From: Streptomyces sp. NRRL F-6492
GTDB taxonomy: Bacteria; Actinomycetota; Actinomycetes; Streptomycetales; Streptomycetaceae
Length of the DNA: 53,458 bases
Assembly: GCF_001280125.1 (NCBI RefSeq)
Contig: NZ_LGEG01000229.1
Coordinates: forward strand, 1 to 53,458
Reading direction: 5' to 3'
The position numbers were made by a program, and so were the translations under genes. Below the pieces are notes generated by a model that did no database searches, was not told the origin of the DNA, and saw nothing but the letters and a program-made list of their open reading frames with translations. Numbering within the stretch: position 1 is the stretch's first letter; every line of letters begins with the position of its first letter. Positions 36,087 to 43,858 of this stretch are shown here, in pieces.

Positions 36087-37036
36087 CCACGACCGCCCCG
36101 GCGCCGACCGGCGCCCCCACAACCGGCGCCCCCGCGCCGACCGGCTCCGCCACAACCGGCACACCCGCGCCCGGCACCCCGGCGCCGACCGGCTCCCCCG
36201 CGCCCGGCACCCCGGCGCCGACCGGCTCCCCCGCGCCGGCCGCCTTCACCGCCGAGTCCCCCTGGGTGCGCCGCGCCGCGCGCCCGGGGCGCCCCCGGCT
36301 GCGGCTGCTGTGCTTCCCCTACGCCGGGATGGGCGCCTCCCTCTACCGCTCCTGGCCCGGGCTGCTGCCCGAGGACGTCGAGGTCGTCGCCGTCCAGCCG
36401 CCCGGCCGCGAGGACCGCGCGCGCGACGCGCTGCCCGCCGGCGGCGTCGGCCCGCTCGCCCGCGCCTGCGCGCTCGCCCTCCGCCCGTACACCACCGTCC
36501 CGTACGCCGTGTACGGGCACTGCGCGGGCGCCGTCCTGGGCGCGGAGACCGCCCGGGAACTGGTGCGCCGGGGCGCCGAGCCGCCCCGGCTGCTCATCGC
36601 CGCCGGACACCGCGCCCCGCACCTGCCCGCCACCGGACGGCCGCTGCACGCCCTGCCCGACGAGGACTTCCTCGACGGCGTCAGGGCGCTCGGCGGCATC
36701 CCCGAACGGCTGCTGGCCAACGCCGCCTTCATGGAGTTCCTGCTGCCCCTGCTGCGCGCCGACTTCGCCCTGTGGGAGGGCTACCGGGGCGACCCCGACG
36801 CCGCCCCGCTGCCGTTCCCCGTCCTGCCGGTACGGGGCGACGCGGACACCGTCGTCACCGAGGCCGAGGCCGCAGCCTGGGGCGAGCGCACCACCGCGCC
36901 GCCGCGCGACGTCGTCCACGTGCCCGGAGGCCACTACTTCGTCAACGACATGACGCCGCAGGCCGTGGCGGCCGTGGTCTCGGCCCTGGAGACCGCCCGC
37001 CCCCTCGCGTCCACCGACCCCGAGGAAGCCCCATGA
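36083..37036 (+). CDS. Thioesterase with Cys nucleophile (GHCAG) and repeat N-terminus
   Basis: A 317-residue alpha/beta-hydrolase of the type II thioesterase family. Core motifs are LLCFPYAGMGASLYRSWP, QPPGREDR, the elbow YGHCAGAVLGAE with Cys147 instead of Ser, and GGHYFVND with the His. The first 55 residues are a Pro/Thr/Ala/Gly tandem repeat. It is coupled to the genes on both sides by 4-base overlaps, so it travels with the NRPS and the ligase-KR protein. It may be an editing or an acyl-transferring thioesterase. Confidence 0.87.
   Translation: MTTTAPAPTGAPTTGAPAPTGSATTGTPAPGTPAPTGSPAPGTPAPTGSPAPAAFTAESPWVRRAARPGRPRLRLLCFPYAGMGASLYRSWPGLLPEDVEVVAVQPPGREDRARDALPAGGVGPLARACALALRPYTTVPYAVYGHCAGAVLGAETARELVRRGAEPPRLLIAAGHRAPHLPATGRPLHALPDEDFLDGVRALGGIPERLLANAAFMEFLLPLLRADFALWEGYRGDPDAAPLPFPVLPVRGDADTVVTEAEAAAWGERTTAPPRDVVHVPGGHYFVNDMTPQAVAAVVSALETARPLASTDPEEAP
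36164..36229 (+). repeat. Two identical 33-bp tandem repeats inside the thioesterase gene
   Basis: The 33-base unit at 36164-36196 is repeated exactly at 36197-36229, followed by a partial copy. It encodes an 11-residue Pro/Gly/Thr unit (PAPGTPAPTGS) in the N-terminal extension. Being a multiple of three, it keeps the frame. Confidence 0.85.
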
Positions 37037-40000
37037 CCCAAGCACCGCCCCGGCCCGCCCTGGCCGTGGGACCCGCACCCGTGGTGCCGGACGGCGCCGC
37101 GACCACCCTCCAGGAGGCGCTCCTCCTGGCGGCCCGGCACGCCGGCGCGCGCGGAACGGTCTACGTGCGCGCCGACGGCACCCACGAGCGGCAGACCTAC
37201 GCCGAACTCCTCGACGAGGGCCTGCGCGTCCTGGGCGGCCTGCGGGAACTCGGCCTGCGCCCCGGCGACTCCGTCCTCCTCCAGTGCCACGACAACCGCG
37301 CCTTCGTCACCGGCTTCTGGGCCTGCGTCCTCGGCGGCTTCCTGCCCACCCCGGTCGGCGAGGCCCGCGACTACACCCGAGAGAACGCCGTCACCCGCAA
37401 GCTGCGCGCCGCCTGGACCCTGCTCGAACGCCCCCTCGTCCTCACCGACCGCGCCCTGCGCGAGCCGGTCCGCGCGCTCGCCGCCCAGTGGGACGAGCCG
37501 GAGATCCGCGTCCACGCCGTCGAGGACCTGCTCTCCTCCGCGCCGGGCCGCCCCGAACCGGTCGCCCCCGACGACGACGTGCTGAACCTGCTCACCTCGG
37601 GCAGCACCGGTGTCCCCAAGTGCGTCCGCCACGCCAACCGCTCCCTGGTCGCCCGCACCTACGCGGCCGTCGAGGCCAACGGCTTCACCGAGCACGACGT
37701 CTCGCTCAACTGGATGCCCCTCGACCACGTCGGCGGCATCGTCATGTTCAACGTCCGGGACGTCTTCCTGCGCTGTGAGCACGTCAACGCCCGCACCGAG
37801 AGCATCATCGGCCGCCCGCTGACCTGGCTCGACCTGGCCGACCGCTGGAAGGCCACCAACACCTGGGCGCCGAACTTCGCCTTCTCCCTGGTGAACGAGC
37901 ACGCCGACGCCATCGGCCGGGGCGACTGGGACCTGTCGTCCCTGCGGAACGTCTGCAACGCGGGCGAGGCCGTCGTCGCCCGCACCGCCCGCCGCTTCGT
38001 CCGCCTGCTCCGCCCCCACGGACTGCCCGCCGACGCCATGGTGCCCTGCTGGGGCATGTCGGAGACCTCCTCCGGGGTCACCTACTCCCGGCTCGACCCC
38101 GACGACCCCGCCGTCGGCACCGTCAGCGTCGACTCCGCCACCCTCGACACCCACCTCGCCGTGGTCCCGCACGACTCCGAGCGGGCGGTCACCTTCACCG
38201 ACGTCGGCGCGCCCGTCGCCGGAGTCGCCCTGCGCATCGTCGACGAGGACGGCCGGATCCTGCCCGAGGGACGCGTCGGACGGCTCCACATCTCCGGTAC
38301 GACCCTGCTGCGCGAGTACCACGGCAACCCCGCCGCCAACGCCTCCGCCTTCACCCCCGACGGCTGGTTCGACTCCGGCGACCTGGGCTTCCTGCTCGAC
38401 GGCCGGCTCGCCCTCACCGGCCGCAGCAAGGACATGCTCGTCGTCAACGGCACCAACTACCCCTCCCACGAGGTCGAGGCCGTCGTCGAGTCCGTCCCCG
38501 GCGTCCGCGCCACCTGGGCCGCCGCCTGCCCCGTGCGGGACGGCGACACGGACGGCGTGGTCGTCTTCCACGTCCCCGCCGCGCACGCCCCGGACACCCT
38601 CGAACAGGACATCGCCACCACCCTCGCCCGGGACATCGGCCTCCACCCGCGGGCCGTGATCGCCCTCTCCGAGGACGCGTTCCCCAAGACCGCCAGCGGC
38701 AAGATCCAGCGCGCCGAACTCGCCGAGGCCTACGCCGAGGGACGCTACGACACCGCCCCCGACGACGGGACCGGGGACGGCTGGCTCCTCGAACGCCTCT
38801 GGGAGCCCGCCGGACCGGAGCGGCGCGAGGACGGCACGGCACCGGTCGCCGCCCGCCCCCCGGCCGCCGCCCTGCTCGTCTACGCCCCCGAGGGCAGCGC
38901 CCTGCCGGTCGCCCTCGCCGACGAGACGGCCGGCCCCGGCTGCCCGATCGCCGTCGTCCGGCCGGGCGCGCCCGGCTCCCCGTTCCTCACCGACGGCGCG
39001 CTCCGCGTCACCGTCGACCCGCTCGACCCCGACCACCACGCCCGCGCGCTCGACCACGTCGCCGCCGGCCTCGGAGCCGTACCCGCCCACGTCCTGCACG
39101 CCTGGGAGTACACCGCCGATCCCGGCACCCCCGACCCGGAGCGCGCCGCGACCGGGGTCCTGTTCGCGCTGCGCGCCCTGGCCGCCGCCGCCCCGGACGC
39201 CAAGGTCACCGTGCTGACCCGGCACGCCGCCGCCGTCGCCGACGGCGAGACCGTCGACCCAGGCCGGGCCGCGCTCGCCGCCCTGGTGCGCACCGCGCGC
39301 GCCGAGCAGACCGTCGGAGCCGTCCGCCTGGTCGACGTCGCCGCCGACGCCGACGACACGGCGGCCGTCGCCGCCGTCCGGAGCGCCCCCGGCGAGGACG
39401 TCAGCGCCGTACGGGACGGCGCCGCCGCGTACGTGCAGCGGCTGCGGCCCGTGCCCGAGCCCGACGCGCTCACCGTCCCCCGCGAGATCCTGCCCACCGG
39501 CGGCACCGCGCTCCTCACCGGCGGCCTCGGCGGGATCGGGCGCGAGGTCGCCGGCTACCTGCTGTCCGCGCTCGGCGCCCGGCTGCTGCTCGCCGGCCGC
39601 ACCCCGGAGGCGGAACTCACCGGCGAACGCCGGGAGGCCCTGGAGGAGTTCAGGGAGCTGGGCGAGGTCGCGTACGTCTCCGTGGACGCGGCCGACGGCC
39701 CCGCCCTGGAGGCCGTCGTGGCGGACGCCGAGCGCCGCTGGGGCCGGCCGCTGGACACCGTGTTCCACCTGGCCGGAGCCGATGTGCGCGACCACTGGGA
39801 CGCCCTGGAGGCGCACGCGCTGACCGCGGAGACGGCGGACGGGCTCGCCGCGATGATGCGGCCCAAGGCGGGCGGCGCCCGGGCCGTCGAGGGGCTCCTC
39901 GCCGGGCGGCCCGGCACGGCGGTGGTGCTCTTCTCCTCCGTCAACGGCTTCTTCGGCGGCAGCTCCTTCGGCGCCTACGCGGCGGCCAACGCGGCCCTCG

Positions 40001-40512
40001 ACGGCTACGCCGAACGCTGGGCCGCCGAGGGCCGCGCCGTCCGCTCGATCGCCTGGAGCATGTGGGACCGCACCGGCATGAACGAGGGCAGCCCGCTGGC
40101 GTCCGCCGCGCGCCACCGGGGTCTGCGCGGCATCGACCCGGTCCACGGCGTGCGGCTCCTGCTGGCCGCCCTCGCCCGGCCGGAGACCTGCCTGCTGGTG
40201 GGCCCCGACCCGGCCAACGTCTCCGTCGCGCCCTACGTCACCGGCGTCCGCCGGCGCGGCCCCGCGGGCCCCGCCCGGGCCGCGTACAGCCCGCCCGAGG
40301 GCGAGCTGGAACGCGAGGTCGCCGCCGTCTGGGAGGACGTCCTGGGCGTCGAACGCGTGGGCCGCGACGACACGTTCTTCGTCCTGGGCGGCGACTCGCT
40401 GCGCGTCATGCGGATGATCGGGCGCCTGAACGAGCGCTTCGCGGCGGGCCTCCCGGTCTCCGCCGTCTACGACCACCCGACGGTCCGCGCCCTGGCGGCG
40501 GCCCTGACCTGA
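37033..40512 (+). CDS. Acyl-AMP ligase - ketoreductase - carrier protein
   Basis: An 1159-residue protein. The N-terminal adenylate-forming domain (about 1-570) has LTSGSTGVPKCVRHAN near residue 186, CWGMSETSSGV and SGKIQRAEL, and belongs with acyl ligases rather than NRPS A domains. A PKS-type KR follows: a structural half (about 600-815), then LTGGLGGIGREVAG near 827 and catalytic FSSVNGFFGG...AYAAANAALD near 967. The carrier has Ser1119 in LGGDSLRVMR. No KS or AT is present. Reduction without extension suggests that it activates a 2- or 3-keto acid and reduces it to a hydroxy acid on the carrier. Substrate unknown. Confidence 0.88.
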   Translation: MTQAPPRPALAVGPAPVVPDGAATTLQEALLLAARHAGARGTVYVRADGTHERQTYAELLDEGLRVLGGLRELGLRPGDSVLLQCHDNRAFVTGFWACVLGGFLPTPVGEARDYTRENAVTRKLRAAWTLLERPLVLTDRALREPVRALAAQWDEPEIRVHAVEDLLSSAPGRPEPVAPDDDVLNLLTSGSTGVPKCVRHANRSLVARTYAAVEANGFTEHDVSLNWMPLDHVGGIVMFNVRDVFLRCEHVNARTESIIGRPLTWLDLADRWKATNTWAPNFAFSLVNEHADAIGRGDWDLSSLRNVCNAGEAVVARTARRFVRLLRPHGLPADAMVPCWGMSETSSGVTYSRLDPDDPAVGTVSVDSATLDTHLAVVPHDSERAVTFTDVGAPVAGVALRIVDEDGRILPEGRVGRLHISGTTLLREYHGNPAANASAFTPDGWFDSGDLGFLLDGRLALTGRSKDMLVVNGTNYPSHEVEAVVESVPGVRATWAAACPVRDGDTDGVVVFHVPAAHAPDTLEQDIATTLARDIGLHPRAVIALSEDAFPKTASGKIQRAELAEAYAEGRYDTAPDDGTGDGWLLERLWEPAGPERREDGTAPVAARPPAAALLVYAPEGSALPVALADETAGPGCPIAVVRPGAPGSPFLTDGALRVTVDPLDPDHHARALDHVAAGLGAVPAHVLHAWEYTADPGTPDPERAATGVLFALRALAAAAPDAKVTVLTRHAAAVADGETVDPGRAALAALVRTARAEQTVGAVRLVDVAADADDTAAVAAVRSAPGEDVSAVRDGAAAYVQRLRPVPEPDALTVPREILPTGGTALLTGGLGGIGREVAGYLLSALGARLLLAGRTPEAELTGERREALEEFRELGEVAYVSVDAADGPALEAVVADAERRWGRPLDTVFHLAGADVRDHWDALEAHALTAETADGLAAMMRPKAGGARAVEGLLAGRPGTAVVLFSSVNGFFGGSSFGAYAAANAALDGYAERWAAEGRAVRSIAWSMWDRTGMNEGSPLASAARHRGLRGIDPVHGVRLLLAALARPETCLLVGPDPANVSVAPYVTGVRRRGPAGPARAAYSPPEGELEREVAAVWEDVLGVERVGRDDTFFVLGGDSLRVMRMIGRLNERFAAGLPVSAVYDHPTVRALAAALT

Positions 40513-40525
40513 TTCCCTTCCCCCG

Positions 40526-40564
40526 GCGGGGGCGGCACCGGACACCGGTGCCGCCCCCGCTTTA
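40526..40564 (+). terminator. Rho-independent terminator of the NRPS operon
   Basis: A perfect 16-bp stem (40526-40541 and 40545-40560) with an ACA loop, followed by TTTAT, begins 14 bp after the last stop. It ends the long rightward transcript from 29.4 kb. Confidence 0.9.
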
Positions 40565-40608
40565 TCGCCTTCCGGTCGGCCCGGCCGGGGGCTACGATCA
40601 TCCACAAG

Positions 40609-40686
40609 GGCGGGGCCGTAGCACAGAGGTAGTGCGCCGCGACAGCATCTCGGAGGACGCCGGTTCGAATCCGGCCGCCCCGCCCC
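40609..40686 (+). tRNA. tRNA-like sequence, possibly a pseudo-tRNA
   Basis: A compact tRNA-like fold. The acceptor is GGCGGGGC (40609-40616) with GCCCCGCC (40677-40684). The D arm is GCAC-AGAGGTA-GTGC at 40621-40635. The anticodon arm CCGCG-ACAGCAT-CTCGG has one C-U mismatch and is followed by a 5-base variable loop. The T arm GCCGG-TTCGAAT-CCGGC at 40659-40675 is perfect, then CC. Arm lengths and T8-A9 are canonical. However, the anticodon loop lacks U33, the nominal anticodon would be AGC, and the acceptor is offset by unpaired bases. It may be a decayed tRNA, an integration-site remnant or a tRNA mimic. Confidence 0.5.
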
Positions 40687-40688
40687 CT

Positions 40689-40748
40689 CGGACACGACGT
40701 CGGCCTTCACGATCCACCGGTGGATCGTGAAGGCCGACGTCGTGTCCG
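40689..40748. terminator. 60-bp perfect palindrome, terminator of the leftward operon
   Basis: Arms 40689-40718 and 40719-40748 are exact reverse complements with no spacer (centre CCACC/GGTGG). It lies 11 bp beyond the sulfotransferase stop and directly after the tRNA-like sequence. A long hairpin terminator serving the leftward operon is the simplest reading. Confidence 0.75.
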
Positions 40749-40759
40749 GGTCCGTCGCG

Positions 40760-41482
40760 TCAGGCGACCCGCAGCCGCCGCTCCCGCAGGTACGCGTAGT
40801 GCGGGAGGTGGTGCCGGTAGTACGGGCCGAGCACCGGATGGCCGGGGACGTCCAGCGGCGGACGGCTGGAGACGGCGGCACTGATCGTGCCGCTGCCGCT
40901 CGCGTCGCTGTGCCAGCGGGCCGTCTTCTCCCAGCCGGGCAGCCCGCCCGGACTCCACGACAGGGCGTGCTCCAGGAACGGGACGCCGATCGCCGCGCAG
41001 TACGCCCGCAGCGTCTCGGCCGGCGCCGCGACCAGGTCCGCCGCGTCGACGACGGGCGGCGCGGCGCCCGTGGCCTCCAGCACCCGGTCGTGGATCTCGC
41101 GGAGCCACGCGAAACCGATCTCGTCCCGCCCGAGTTCCGGATTGAGCCCGTAGTGGGAGGCGATCGCCTCGCCCGGGTCCCGCACGATGAAGGTGTGCCG
41201 CGCCCCGCTCAGGAAGCGGTCGTCCGCCAGCACCCCCGGATAGCGGAAGTCGGTGGTGTCCTTCACGAACACCTGCCGGTCACGGGCCAGTTCGAGCAGC
41301 CGCTCGATCACCTCCGCCTCCGTACGGCACTCCACGCCCCCGACCTCCTCCCGGCCGAAGTCCGCGAGGTGCGAGAACGGCTCGTGCAGGACGAGGAAGT
41401 CGCCGCGCGCGGCGACGCTGCGCGAGAACACGGTGGACCGGCAGCGCGGCGCGCTCCACAGGACGACCAGCCGGCCGCTCAC
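40760..41482 (-). CDS. PAPS-dependent sulfotransferase family protein
   Basis: A 240-residue P-loop sulfotransferase: the 5'-phosphosulfate loop LWSAPRCRSTVFSRS at about residues 8-22 and the 3'-phosphate segment RHTFIVRDPGEAIASHYG near 120. GTG 41482 overlaps the thioesterase stop and gives the family's N-terminus directly before the P-loop; the longer frame upstream is shadow. It is the last gene of the operon holding transketolase and aminotransferase, so the likely acceptor is the hydroxyl of the LysW-bound diamino-dihydroxy acid. Sulfate there acts as leaving group for aziridine closure. Confidence 0.85.
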   Translation of the reverse strand: MSGRLVVLWSAPRCRSTVFSRSVAARGDFLVLHEPFSHLADFGREEVGGVECRTEAEVIERLLELARDRQVFVKDTTDFRYPGVLADDRFLSGARHTFIVRDPGEAIASHYGLNPELGRDEIGFAWLREIHDRVLEATGAAPPVVDAADLVAAPAETLRAYCAAIGVPFLEHALSWSPGGLPGWEKTARWHSDASGSGTISAAVSSRPPLDVPGHPVLGPYYRHHLPHYAYLRERRLRVA

Positions 41483-42261
41483 CTCCCCACCCCCCGCAGC
41501 AGCTCGTGCACCGCGGACACGATCCGCGTCCGGTGCTCCGTGAGGAAGAAGTGACCGCCGGAGAGCACCTCCAGGGCGAAGCTCCCCGACGTCTCCAGGC
41601 CCCAGCGCGCCATCAGCTCCGGCGGCACCTCCGGGTCCCGGTCCCCGCACCAGGCCGACACCGGGCAGGTCAGCGGGGGCGGCGAGCCGGTCTCGGGCTC
41701 GTACCGGTAGTTCTCGATGAGGTGGAAGTCCGACCGGATCATCGGCAGCAGCACGTCGAGGAGTTCGTCGTGCCCGAGGACCTCCTCCGGCGCCGCCCCG
41801 TAGTCCCGCAGCATGTCCACGAACCGCTCGCGCGGCAGGCCGCTCACCGGCGACGGCGGCCGGACCTCGGTCGGGCAGGGCCGCCCGGACACGAACAGGT
41901 GCTGTACGGGGTGCCCGCGCCGCTCCAGTCGGCGCGCCGTCTCGAACGCCAGGACGGCGCCCATGCTGTGGCCGAACAGCGCGGCGGGGACGGGCGAGCG
42001 GGCGATCGCCGCCGCCGCCAGGTCGGCGGCCACGGCCATGCTCGGGACCGGCTTCTCGGACATCAGCGTGCCCCGGCCCGGAAGCTGCACCGGCACCAGC
42101 TCCACGTCGGACCGGAACTCCCCGGCCCAGGCGTGGTAGTAGGCGGCGGAGCCCCCCGCGAACGGGAAGCAGTACAGCGCCACCCGGGGCGGCCCGCCGG
42201 CCGTCCGGTGCCGGCGCTCCAGCCAGCCCGCCGACGTGGGGGAGGGGACGGCGACGCTCAT
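41479..42261 (-). CDS. Type II thioesterase (Ser nucleophile)
   Basis: The 260-residue editing thioesterase has the normal triad: LYCFPFAGGSAAYYHAWA, QLPGRGTL, Ser99 in FGHSMGAVLAFE, Asp in WCGDRDPEVPP and His in SGGHFFLTEH. It is coupled by 4-base overlaps to the P450 before and the sulfotransferase after. It probably hydrolyses stalled acyl groups from carrier proteins, including the free carrier in this operon. Confidence 0.93.
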   Translation of the reverse strand: MSVAVPSPTSAGWLERRHRTAGGPPRVALYCFPFAGGSAAYYHAWAGEFRSDVELVPVQLPGRGTLMSEKPVPSMAVAADLAAAAIARSPVPAALFGHSMGAVLAFETARRLERRGHPVQHLFVSGRPCPTEVRPPSPVSGLPRERFVDMLRDYGAAPEEVLGHDELLDVLLPMIRSDFHLIENYRYEPETGSPPPLTCPVSAWCGDRDPEVPPELMARWGLETSGSFALEVLSGGHFFLTEHRTRIVSAVHELLRGVGR

Positions 42262-43562
42262 GCGACCGCTCCCGTCCCCGCCGCGGCGAGCGGGCGCGCG
42301 GGGGCCTTGCCGGCGCGCGGGGTCAGCCGTACCGGCAGGTGCTTGAAGCCGGCCACGAAGTTCGACGCGAGGTGGACGGGCTCGCCGGCGAGCTCCACCG
42401 CCCCGACCCGCTCGGCGAACTCGTCCAGGAACACCCGCAGCGCGATCCGGGCGAGGCCCGAGCCGATGCAGTAGTGCGGCCCCACCCCGAACGCGATGTG
42501 CCGGTTCGGCCGGCGGGCGATGTCGAAGGTGAACGGGTCCTTGAAGACGCGCTCGTCGCGGTTGGCCGAGCCCAGCCACACGCTGACCGGCTCGCCCTCC
42601 CGGATCGTCCGCCCGCCCAGCTCCACGTCGGCCGTCGCGTACCGCATGAAGTGGCTGGCGGGCGACGACCAGCGCAGCAGCTCCTCCATGGCCGTGCCGC
42701 GCAGCCCGGGGTCCTCCTGGAGGGCCCGGAACTGGTCGGGGTGCTCCGCCATGGTCAGGGCCGTCGTGGAGACCACGTGCGGCGTGGTCACGTTGGCGCC
42801 GAGGAGCAGGCTGTAGCAGTTGAGCATGATCTGCCGCTCGGTGAGCGGCTCGCCCTCCAGGCTCATCCGCAGCAGGATCCCGATCAGGTCGTCGCCCGGG
42901 TCCGTGCGGTCCCGGCGGGCGATCTCGTCGCTGAAGAAGGAGAACAGCTCGTGGTGCGCCTGGCGCAGGGTCGGCTTGGGCGCCTTCTCCATGTACTCGG
43001 GGTCGTCGTAGGCGATGGTCATCGTGGTCAGCCGGGACATCCGGTCCCAGGTCTCGCGGGGCAGGCCCATCATGGAGCCGGTGAAGGCCATGGGGAACAT
43101 CAGCGCGGCCTGCGCCAGGTCGAACACCTCGCCGTCCAGAGCCGGTTCGAGCATCTCGCGGACGATGCCCCGGATGGTCTCCTCCTGGGCGGCGACGGCC
43201 CGGGGCGTCATCACGCGGTTGAGCGGGTCGCGCAGCTGGCCGTGCCGGGGCGGATCGGTGTCGGGCATCATCTGGTCGGACGCGATGTCCGGCATGGACA
43301 GGTCGATGATGCAGAGCATGGTCCCGCGCCGGGAGGAGAAGACCGAGTGGTCCTTGAGCACCCGGCTGACGTCCGCGTGCCGGGTGACCACCCAGAAGGG
43401 CTCCCGGCCGTCGGACGGGGCGAAGCGGTGCACCGGGTCGTGGGCCCGCAGGTGGGTCCACAGCGCGTGCGGGTCACCCTCGGTGTAGTACGTCGAGGCG
43501 AGGAAGTCCACGGCCGTCACATCGGTGTCCGCCGGGGCGAACGGCGGTGTCGAAAGGCGCAT
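42258..43562 (-). CDS. Cytochrome P450
   Basis: A 434-residue P450 with Cys365 in FGVGPHYCIGSGLARIAL, an I-helix LLLGANVTTPHVVSTTAL and WLGSANRDERVFKDPFTFD. Placed next to a free carrier protein and a type II thioesterase, it could hydroxylate a carrier-bound amino acid, a common arrangement for beta-hydroxylation. The azabicycle or a peptide intermediate is the other option. Confidence 0.93.
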   Translation of the reverse strand: MRLSTPPFAPADTDVTAVDFLASTYYTEGDPHALWTHLRAHDPVHRFAPSDGREPFWVVTRHADVSRVLKDHSVFSSRRGTMLCIIDLSMPDIASDQMMPDTDPPRHGQLRDPLNRVMTPRAVAAQEETIRGIVREMLEPALDGEVFDLAQAALMFPMAFTGSMMGLPRETWDRMSRLTTMTIAYDDPEYMEKAPKPTLRQAHHELFSFFSDEIARRDRTDPGDDLIGILLRMSLEGEPLTERQIMLNCYSLLLGANVTTPHVVSTTALTMAEHPDQFRALQEDPGLRGTAMEELLRWSSPASHFMRYATADVELGGRTIREGEPVSVWLGSANRDERVFKDPFTFDIARRPNRHIAFGVGPHYCIGSGLARIALRVFLDEFAERVGAVELAGEPVHLASNFVAGFKHLPVRLTPRAGKAPARPLAAAGTGAVA

Positions 43563-43597
43563 CTGTTGTCTCCTCCGGGAGGGGCCTGGCGGCCGGT

Positions 43598-43858
43598 TCA
43601 GGCCGAGGCCGCGGACAGCTGATCGAGGGTGGCGGCGAGTTCGGCGACGGTCGTGCCGCGGTAGAAGTCGCGGACGGGCAGCTGCACTCCGCGCTCCTGC
43701 TCGATCAGCGCGATCAGGTCCATCGCCGAGAGCGAGGTCCCGCCCAGGACGAAGAAGTCGTCGTCGGGGCCGGGGGCGTCGACGCCGAGGAGCCGGGCGA
43801 ACAGGTCGGCGACGTAGTCCTGCGACGCCGGTCCCGCGGACGTGGTCTGCGTGCTCAT
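43598..43858 (-). CDS. Free-standing carrier protein (PCP/ACP)
   Basis: An 86-residue carrier domain with the phosphopantetheine Ser in DDFFVLGGTSLSAMDLI, closer to PCPs than to the type II ACP at 12.9 kb. Start ATG 43858 overlaps the transketolase stop. No A domain is fused; loading could be by the free A domain at 23.8 kb or another one. It probably holds the substrate of the neighbouring P450. Confidence 0.92.
   Translation of the reverse strand: MSTQTTSAGPASQDYVADLFARLLGVDAPGPDDDFFVLGGTSLSAMDLIALIEQERGVQLPVRDFYRGTTVAELAATLDQLSAASA

Noticed and set aside
36085..36240. CRISPR-like array
   Set aside because: Repeats are contiguous without spacers and code for a Pro/Thr tract. No CRISPR array or cas gene was seen in the window.
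40513..40759. Insertion sequence or integrase at the tRNA-like site
   Set aside because: No transposase, integrase, terminal repeats or target duplication could be found; only the tRNA-like fold and terminators are present.
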